The notes beneath the pieces were generated by a model. That model did no database searches. It was given only the letters and a program-made list of their open reading frames with translations, and was not told the DNA's origin. 64,000 nucleotides of DNA from Rubrivivax sp. (lineage in GTDB: Bacteria; Pseudomonadota; Gammaproteobacteria; Burkholderiales; Burkholderiaceae_C), in contig JAJTDE010000002.1 in the NCBI GenBank assembly GCA_021298085.1, positions 1 to 64,000 on the forward strand, in the 5' to 3' direction. Made by a program: the position numbers and the translations under genes. Position 1 is the first letter of the stretch. Each line of letters opens with the position of its first letter. Positions 53,257 to 64,000 of the stretch are shown one piece after another.

Positions 53257-53990
53257 CCACGCCGCTGCTCGAACTGGAGGGGGTCCACACGCACGTGGGC
53301 TCGTACCACATCCTGCATGGCGTGGCCTTCTCGGTGCCCGCTGGTGAGGTCACGGTGCTGCTGGGCCGCAATGGCGCGGGCAAGACCTCGACCCTGCGCA
53401 CCATCATGGGCCTGTGGAGCGCCAGCCGCGGCACCATCCGGCTGGGCGGGCAGGACATCCAGCGCTGGGCCACCCCTGACATTGCTGCCGCGGGTGTGGC
53501 CTACGTGCCCGAGAGCATGGGCATCTTTGCCGACCTCACCGTCAAGGACAACCTGCTCCTGGCCGCGCGTTCGGCGCCCCGGGTGGAGGCGATGGACAAC
53601 CAGCGGCTGGACAGAATCTTCCGCTTCTTCCCGCCGATGAAGACCTTCTGGCTGCACCCGGCCGGCAAGCTGTCGGGTGGCCAGAAGCAGATGCTGGCGG
53701 TGGCCCGCGCCATCATCGAGCCACGGCGGCTGATCCTGATCGACGAGCCCAGCAAGGGGCTGGCGCCGTCCATCATCAACAACCTGGTGCAGTGCCTGCG
53801 CGAACTGAAGGCCGAATCCACGACCATCCTGCTGGTGGAGCAGAACTTCAGCATGGCGCGGGCGCTGGGTGACTCCGTGGCGGTGATGGATGATGGCCGC
53901 ATCGTGCACCGTGGCCGCATGGCCGATCTGGCCGCCGACGACGCCTTGCAGCAGAAACTGCTGGGCCTTTCGCTGGGAGCGCACCAATGA
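53253..53990 (+). CDS. ABC transporter ATP-binding protein (LivF-type)
   Basis: A 245-aa second ATPase of the branched-chain-type importer. Walker A 'GRNGAGKTSTLRTIMGL' lies near 37, 'AYVPESMGIFADLTVKDNLLLAAR' near 88, signature 'LSGGQKQMLAVARAI' near 140, and Walker B 'LILIDEPSKGLAPSI'. ATG 53253 overlaps the LivG-type stop, and its stop overlaps the permease gene, so expression is coupled. Confidence 0.94.
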   Translation: MTTPLLELEGVHTHVGSYHILHGVAFSVPAGEVTVLLGRNGAGKTSTLRTIMGLWSASRGTIRLGGQDIQRWATPDIAAAGVAYVPESMGIFADLTVKDNLLLAARSAPRVEAMDNQRLDRIFRFFPPMKTFWLHPAGKLSGGQKQMLAVARAIIEPRRLILIDEPSKGLAPSIINNLVQCLRELKAESTTILLVEQNFSMARALGDSVAVMDDGRIVHRGRMADLAADDALQQKLLGLSLGAHQ

Positions 53991-55030
53991 ACACCGTTCC
54001 GGCCAAGGCCGCCGCGCCCACCGGAGGGGTGGCCGCCGTTCCGAAGAGCCCGTTTGATGCCAGACCGCTGTGGGTGCTGGTGGCGCTGGCCCTGCTGGCG
54101 CTGCCCCTGGTCGGCAGCCCGTCGACCTGGCTCACGCTGACCGCCGCCGGCCTGGCGATGGGCCTGATCATCTTCATCATCGCGTCGGGCCTGACGCTGG
54201 TCTTCGGGCTGATGGACGTGCTCAATTTCGGGCATGGCGTGTTCATTGCCACCGGCGCGTTCATCGCGGTGACGGTGATGACCGGCGTGCCGGCGGTGAC
54301 AGCCTGGGCCGTGGCGCCCTCCTTTGCGCTGAACCTGTCGGCCATCCTCACGGCGATGCTCGCGGCCATGCTGGTGGCGGCCCTGGTGGGGGTGGTGTTC
54401 GAGCGCTGGATGGTGCGGCCGGTGTACGGCCAGCACCTGAAGCAGATCCTCATCACCATGGGCGGCGCCATCATCGGCGAGGAGCTGATCAAGGTCATCT
54501 GGGGGCCTGACCAGAAGCCGTTGCCGCTGCCCGAGACCCTGCGTGGCTCGTTCCTGCTGGGCGACGCGGCCATCGAGAAGTACCGCGTCCTGGCGGTGGT
54601 GGTGGGCTTGCTGGTGTTTGCGGTGCTGCTGTGGACACTCAACCGCACGAAAGTCGGCCTGCTGATCCGCGCGGGTGTGGAAAACCGCGAGATGGTGGAA
54701 AGCCTGGGCTACCGCATCAAGCGCCTGTTTGTGGGCGTGTTTGTGGCCGGTTCGGCACTGGCCGGGCTGGGCGGCGTGCTCTGGGGCCTGTACCAGCAGA
54801 CGGTGACCCCGCTGATTGGCGCGCAGGTCAACGTGCTGATCTTCATCGTCATCATCATCGGCGGGCTGGGCAGCACCCTGGGCTGTTTTGTCGGCGCACT
54901 GCTGGTGGGCCTGATGGCCAACTACACCGGCTTCCTGGTGCCCAAGGTGGCGCTGTTCTCGAACATCGCGCTCATGGTGGCTGTGCTGCTGTGGCGCCCG
55001 CGGGGCCTGTACCCGGTCACCAACCGCTGA
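53987..55030 (+). CDS. branched-chain-type ABC transporter permease (LivH-type)
   Basis: A 347-aa inner-membrane permease with about eight to nine TM helices. 'GLIIFIIASGLTLVFGLMDVLNFGHGVFIATGAFI' is the LivH hallmark, and 'GLLIRAGVENREMVESLGYRIKRLFVGVFVAGSALAGLGGVLWG' holds the cytoplasmic EAA-like coupling loop. An N-terminal tail of about 20 residues precedes the first hydrophobic segment. It lies 12 bp before the LivM-type gene. Confidence 0.94.
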   Translation: MNTVPAKAAAPTGGVAAVPKSPFDARPLWVLVALALLALPLVGSPSTWLTLTAAGLAMGLIIFIIASGLTLVFGLMDVLNFGHGVFIATGAFIAVTVMTGVPAVTAWAVAPSFALNLSAILTAMLAAMLVAALVGVVFERWMVRPVYGQHLKQILITMGGAIIGEELIKVIWGPDQKPLPLPETLRGSFLLGDAAIEKYRVLAVVVGLLVFAVLLWTLNRTKVGLLIRAGVENREMVESLGYRIKRLFVGVFVAGSALAGLGGVLWGLYQQTVTPLIGAQVNVLIFIVIIIGGLGSTLGCFVGALLVGLMANYTGFLVPKVALFSNIALMVAVLLWRPRGLYPVTNR

Positions 55031-55042
55031 ACCCTGCCAACC

Positions 55043-56134
55043 ATGATGCTGCGCCTGCTGTCCCATGACCTCCCGCGCAACCGGCTGCTGGCGCTGGCTC
55101 TGGTGCTGATCGTGCTGGCGCTGGCGCTGGCGCCGCTGCTGTTCCCCGGCAGCAAGGCCTTGGGTGTCGCCGCCAAGATGCTGATCTTCATCCTATTGGT
55201 GGCCAGCTATGACCTGCTGCTGGGCTACACGGGGATCGTCAGCTTTGCGCACACCATGTTCTTTGGCATCGGTGCCTATGGCGTGGCCATTGCCAGCAGC
55301 AAGCTCGGCCCGGGGTTTGCCAGCGTCGGCATCGGCCTGGTGCTGGCGCTGGTGGCCTCCCTGCTGCTGAGCCTGCTGATTGGGCTGTTCAGCCTGCGGG
55401 TGAAGGCCATCTTCTTTGCCATGATCACGCTGGCGGTGGCGTCCGCCTTCCAGACGCTGGCCTCGCAGCTCTCGGAGTTCACGGGTGGCGAAGACGGGCT
55501 GACCTTCAAGAACCCGCAGTGGCTCTCGCCCAGCTTCGAGTGGTCGCAGATGCTGGGCCTGCCCTGGGAGCTCGACGGCCGCCACCTGACGTATTGGCTG
55601 CTGTTCGTCGCCGTCGCCGTGACGTTCCTGTGCCTGCTGCGGGTGGTCAACTCACCCTTCGGGCGGGTGCTTCAGGCCATCCGCGAGAACGACTTCCGCG
55701 CCGAGGCCATCGGCTACCGGCTGGTGGTCTACCGCACCCTGAGCAACGTCATCAGCGCGGCCGTGGCGACATTGGCCGGTGCTCTGCTGGCGCTGTGGCT
55801 GCGCTACACCGGGCCCGACACCACGCTGAGCTTCGAAATCATGCTGGATGTGCTGCTGATCGTCGTGATCGGCGGCATGGGCACCTTGTACGGAGCGATC
55901 GTGGGCAGCGTGCTGTTTGTGCTGGCCCAGAACTACCTGCAGGACCTGCTCAAGCTGGCCAACACACTGGTGGACGGCCTGCCGTTGCTGCCCGCCGTGA
56001 TGACGCCCGACCGCTGGCTGTTGTGGCTGGGCGTGCTGTTTGTGCTCTCGGTCTACCATTTCCCGACAGGCATCGTCGGGCGCCTGCGTGCCTGGAGCCT
56101 GGCCCGGCGCATGGGCCAAAGGGGGGCATCATGA
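55043..56134 (+). CDS. branched-chain-type ABC transporter permease (LivM-type)
   Basis: A 363-aa second permease. 'ILLVASYDLLLGYTGIVSFAHTMFFGIGAYGVAIA' and 'PFGRVLQAIRENDFRAEAIGYRLVVYRTLSNVISAAVATLAGALLA' are the LivM signatures. About ten hydrophobic segments. The start is MM at 55043 (55046 possible). The stop overlaps an alpha/beta hydrolase start (ATGA), which ties that enzyme to the import system. Confidence 0.94.
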   Translation: MMLRLLSHDLPRNRLLALALVLIVLALALAPLLFPGSKALGVAAKMLIFILLVASYDLLLGYTGIVSFAHTMFFGIGAYGVAIASSKLGPGFASVGIGLVLALVASLLLSLLIGLFSLRVKAIFFAMITLAVASAFQTLASQLSEFTGGEDGLTFKNPQWLSPSFEWSQMLGLPWELDGRHLTYWLLFVAVAVTFLCLLRVVNSPFGRVLQAIRENDFRAEAIGYRLVVYRTLSNVISAAVATLAGALLALWLRYTGPDTTLSFEIMLDVLLIVVIGGMGTLYGAIVGSVLFVLAQNYLQDLLKLANTLVDGLPLLPAVMTPDRWLLWLGVLFVLSVYHFPTGIVGRLRAWSLARRMGQRGAS

Positions 56135-56988
56135 TGGCGGTGGCCAACCGCTCAGGGCGCTCCTGCTACCTCCGCGTGCTGGACCGTGAACTGCACTACA
56201 CCGAATGGGGTGCGCCTGATGCACCGGTGGTGGTGGCCTGGCATGGCCTGGCGCGCACGGGGCGCGACATGGACGACATTGCCCAGCACCTGAGTACCCG
56301 CTGGCGCGTCCTGTGCCCTGACACGCTGGGCCGCGGGCTCAGCCAATGGAGCCCGGACCCGCCGTCCGAATACAACCTGGCGTTCTATGTCCGGCAGGCC
56401 ACCGCCTGGCTGGACGCCCTGCGGATTGAACGCTGCCACTGGCTGGGCACGTCCATGGGCGGGGCCATCGGCATGGTGGCGGCGGCCGGGCCTCTGCGTG
56501 GACGCATCCAGCGCCTGGTCCTGAATGACAACGGCCCGAGCCTGGCTCTGGCTGCCATCGAGCGAATTCGCAGCTACGCCGGGCAGCCGGCCTCGTTTGC
56601 CACCGTCAGTGAACTCGAGGCCTACTTCCGTCAGGTCTACAAGCCCTACGGCTGGCTCAGTGACGACCAGTGGCGCCGCCTGACCGAGACCTCCGTGCGG
56701 CGTCTGCCCGACGGCCGGGTGACGCCGCACTACGACCCGGCCATGGTGCAACAGTTCATCCACGAGCCGGCGGACTATGAGCGCTGGGCGGAGTGGGATT
56801 CGCTAGACCTTCCCGTGCTGTGCCTGCGGGGTGAACACTCTGACTTGCTGCTGCGCGAGACCACCGAAGCCATGCGCCAGCGTGGCCCGCGCGCGCTGGT
56901 GGTGGAGGTCAGCGGCTGCGGGCATGCGCCGGCGCTGAACACCCCTGAGCAATTTGCCATCGTCGAACGGTTCTTGCAGGGGTCTTGA
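56131..56988 (+). CDS. alpha/beta hydrolase
   Basis: A 285-aa alpha/beta hydrolase. 'VVVAWHGLARTGRDMDDIAQHLSTRWRVLCPDTLGRGLSQW' is the oxyanion/strand region; the nucleophile elbow is GTSMGG (Ser near 110), the acid likely Asp in 'CLRGEHSD' and the His in 'SGCGHAPALNTPEQ'. ATG 56131 overlaps the LivM-type stop; the track ORF from 55519 is out-of-frame permease sequence. Its coupling to the importer suggests that it processes the imported compound. An incomplete hairpin (gcccg-cttg-cgggc) follows the stop but has no T run. Confidence 0.9.
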   Translation: MMAVANRSGRSCYLRVLDRELHYTEWGAPDAPVVVAWHGLARTGRDMDDIAQHLSTRWRVLCPDTLGRGLSQWSPDPPSEYNLAFYVRQATAWLDALRIERCHWLGTSMGGAIGMVAAAGPLRGRIQRLVLNDNGPSLALAAIERIRSYAGQPASFATVSELEAYFRQVYKPYGWLSDDQWRRLTETSVRRLPDGRVTPHYDPAMVQQFIHEPADYERWAEWDSLDLPVLCLRGEHSDLLLRETTEAMRQRGPRALVVEVSGCGHAPALNTPEQFAIVERFLQGS

Positions 56989-57018
56989 TCCGCGCCCGCT
57001 TGCGGGCAGAATCGACGG

Positions 57019-58449
57019 ATGCAAGCGCCCAAGCGCCATTGGTTTTTTCTGGGAGCCGCGTGGCTGGCCGTGACGGCCGCCGGCTGCGCGGTGGTCTTGC
57101 AGACGGAGCTGGAGCACGAGCGTGTGGAGTTTGTGCTGGAGGCCCAGGGCCTGCACCGCCTCATCGCTCAGCAGTTGCGGCAGCATGAATTTTTGGCCGA
57201 TGCCCTGGCCAGCTCGCCAGGCATGGTGGTGGCGCCCAAGTCGCCGGAGGAGTCACCGCTGCAGTGGCTGCGGCGTGACGCCCAGAACCCCTGGCCGGCC
57301 GAGCTCCGCGATGCCCTTGGAGCGGCGGATGCTCGCTCGCTGCGCAGCGGGCGGGCCGTGGCCACCGCCCTCGATCTCCCCGGCGGGCACTACTGGATGG
57401 TGCGCCAGCAAGGTAACGCCAGCGTGGCCGTGCAGTTTGGCCTGCGCGTGGCACCGGTCAAAGGCGCCACGGAACCCTTTGCCGGCCGAGGCGACGTCTG
57501 GGCACGCCTGGAACACGACGGACAGCAGCTGCCGCTGGTGCGCGCCGCAGCCGGCCTGGCCGACGAAACCGGTGGCTGGCGCTTTGGCTACCGCCAGCGC
57601 CTGGCCCAGGAAGAACTCGGGCTGGACCTGGTGGCCGTTCGGCGCCTGGGTTGGACTGCATTGCCGTGGCGTGAACTGGCCAGCTGGAGCCTGCTGACCA
57701 CCCTGCTGACCCTTGGCGCGGCCGCGCTGATGGTGCTGCGCCGTGGCACGTCCCGCCGAGGCTTGCCCGGGGACACGCTGACCCTCAGCACCAACTTCCT
57801 CGATTCCGACCTGCCCGAACCCAGCGCCGGCCGCGCCCGCGCAGGCGGGTTCCCGGCGACCGGCGGGGGCCGAAGCCTCACCACCCCGCTGATGGTGACC
57901 CTGCGCGAGCTGGACATCGAACCGCCTGAGCTGACCGTGGCCCGCGGCGCCATCCGCGATGCGTCCCGGCAGGCGCGCCGCACCTCGGCGGTGATCGACG
58001 GCATGCGCCGCAAGCTGGAAGACGGGCAGGGCAGTGACACGCATATCCAGCCCGTGGCGCTGGATGACCTGCTGCTGGACGCGGTGGACCTCCTCAAGCT
58101 GGGCGCTGACAGGCTGGGTGTCCATTGCCAGTTGCGCATTGAGCCTGAGCCCTGCCAGGTGCTGGCTGACCCTCTGGTGCTCGAGCAGCTGCTGCACCGC
58201 CTGTTTGGGCAGGCCTTGCAGGCGCTGCAGGCCGAATCTCCCAGCCGGCGTCAGATCCACATCGCGCTGGAACGCGATGACGGTCATGCCTTGCTCAGCA
58301 TCAGCGATTCCGGCCAAGACGAGTCCTCGCGCCAGCGCGACGAAGCGGGTAACCAGCGGCTCGCCCAGAGCATCGGCGTGACCCTGGTTTGCACCGGTTC
58401 GCCAGAGCTCGGCTGTACCCAGCGGCTGATGGTCCCACTGGCGGCCTGA
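57019..58449 (+). CDS. histidine-kinase-like membrane protein without phospho-acceptor box
   Basis: A 476-aa protein. TM1 (about 7-27), a periplasmic sensor region (28-220) and TM2 (about 225-240) lead to a cytoplasmic part. The dimerisation region ('LRELDIEPPELTVARGAIRDASRQARRTSAVIDGMRRKLEDG') resembles the second helix of FixL/DctB-type kinases, but the expected helix with His-Glu is absent ('GGRSLTTPLMVTLRELD'). The ATPase-like part has 'ADPLVLEQLLHRLFGQALQAL' as an N-box relic without Asn and 'SISDSGQD' as G1; glycine-rich G2 is missing. It is most likely a pseudokinase or adaptor. It stands alone before uvrA, with no response regulator beside it. Confidence 0.75.
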   Translation: MQAPKRHWFFLGAAWLAVTAAGCAVVLQTELEHERVEFVLEAQGLHRLIAQQLRQHEFLADALASSPGMVVAPKSPEESPLQWLRRDAQNPWPAELRDALGAADARSLRSGRAVATALDLPGGHYWMVRQQGNASVAVQFGLRVAPVKGATEPFAGRGDVWARLEHDGQQLPLVRAAAGLADETGGWRFGYRQRLAQEELGLDLVAVRRLGWTALPWRELASWSLLTTLLTLGAAALMVLRRGTSRRGLPGDTLTLSTNFLDSDLPEPSAGRARAGGFPATGGGRSLTTPLMVTLRELDIEPPELTVARGAIRDASRQARRTSAVIDGMRRKLEDGQGSDTHIQPVALDDLLLDAVDLLKLGADRLGVHCQLRIEPEPCQVLADPLVLEQLLHRLFGQALQALQAESPSRRQIHIALERDDGHALLSISDSGQDESSRQRDEAGNQRLAQSIGVTLVCTGSPELGCTQRLMVPLAA

Positions 58450-58509
58450 TCATCGGCGGGTGCCTATACTGGCCGGTTCCTCTGGCCAACCTGCACTGCT
58501 GAGCACCTG

Positions 58510-64000
<5,491 letters not shown>

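Overview
The window is GC-rich, densely packed bacterial chromosome. It opens in the 3' end of a 23S rRNA gene, followed by 5S rRNA and a strong terminator. It then carries about 50 protein genes, many joined by 4-base ATGA or GTGA overlaps. A Bug-type tricarboxylate receptor, a malonyl-CoA synthase, the DUF2868/DUF3482 pair, a leucine-degradation block, a CbrA-like transporter-kinase and a double-length UvrA together point to a betaproteobacterium of the order Burkholderiales (Rubrivivax/Leptothrix/Ideonella/Comamonadaceae neighbourhood). That placement is inference from gene content and codon bias. I saw no tRNA, IS element, prophage or CRISPR array.

Layout. (1) 1-1177: end of an rrn operon, then a two-TM potassium channel. 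(2) 1479-8736: fatty/branched acyl-CoA genes (thiolase, LysE-type exporter, SDR, acyl-CoA dehydrogenase) running into a coupled DUF2868 membrane protein, a GTPase/DUF3482 protein and a VOC protein. (3) 8785-11700: trkA-trkH potassium uptake. (4) 11806-19597: leucine catabolism block (methylcrotonyl-CoA carboxylase beta and alpha subunits, HMG-CoA lyase) that also holds a multiply frameshifted alpha/beta-hydrolase pseudogene, a DUF4126-like membrane protein, YbaK, DUF1289 and a DsbA-fold isomerase. (5) 19734-28940: an acetate-type uptake and signalling locus (DUF485, ActP, CBS/DUF294 protein, small membrane protein, SSS-domain histidine kinase, stand-alone receiver, and a membrane pseudokinase-DnaQ exonuclease hybrid). 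(6) 29159-45068: surface polysaccharide region with dTDP-rhamnose genes rfbBDAC, a WecB/TagA transferase with an unusual C-terminal STAS-like domain, an omega-aminotransferase, a DUF1996 lipoprotein with a 32-proline linker, GT4 and GT2 transferases, a Wzy/O-antigen-ligase-type polymerase, and a UbiA/MenA prenyltransferase overlapping two more GT2 genes. (7) 45119-48447, minus strand: malonyl-CoA synthase, Bug receptor, OmpA-like protein. (8) 48554-58449: sigma-54 activator, two alpha/beta hydrolases flanking a complete branched-chain-type ABC transporter, and a histidine-kinase-like protein lacking the phospho-acceptor box. (9) 58510 to the window edge: a tandem, double-length UvrA, incomplete at its 3' end and absent from the ORF track.

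The strongest leads are the acetate-locus pseudokinase-exonuclease hybrid next to a receiver with no output domain, the tandem UvrA, the WecB-STAS fusion, and the UbiA gene wedged among glycosyltransferases. I found no wholly novel defence-like system.
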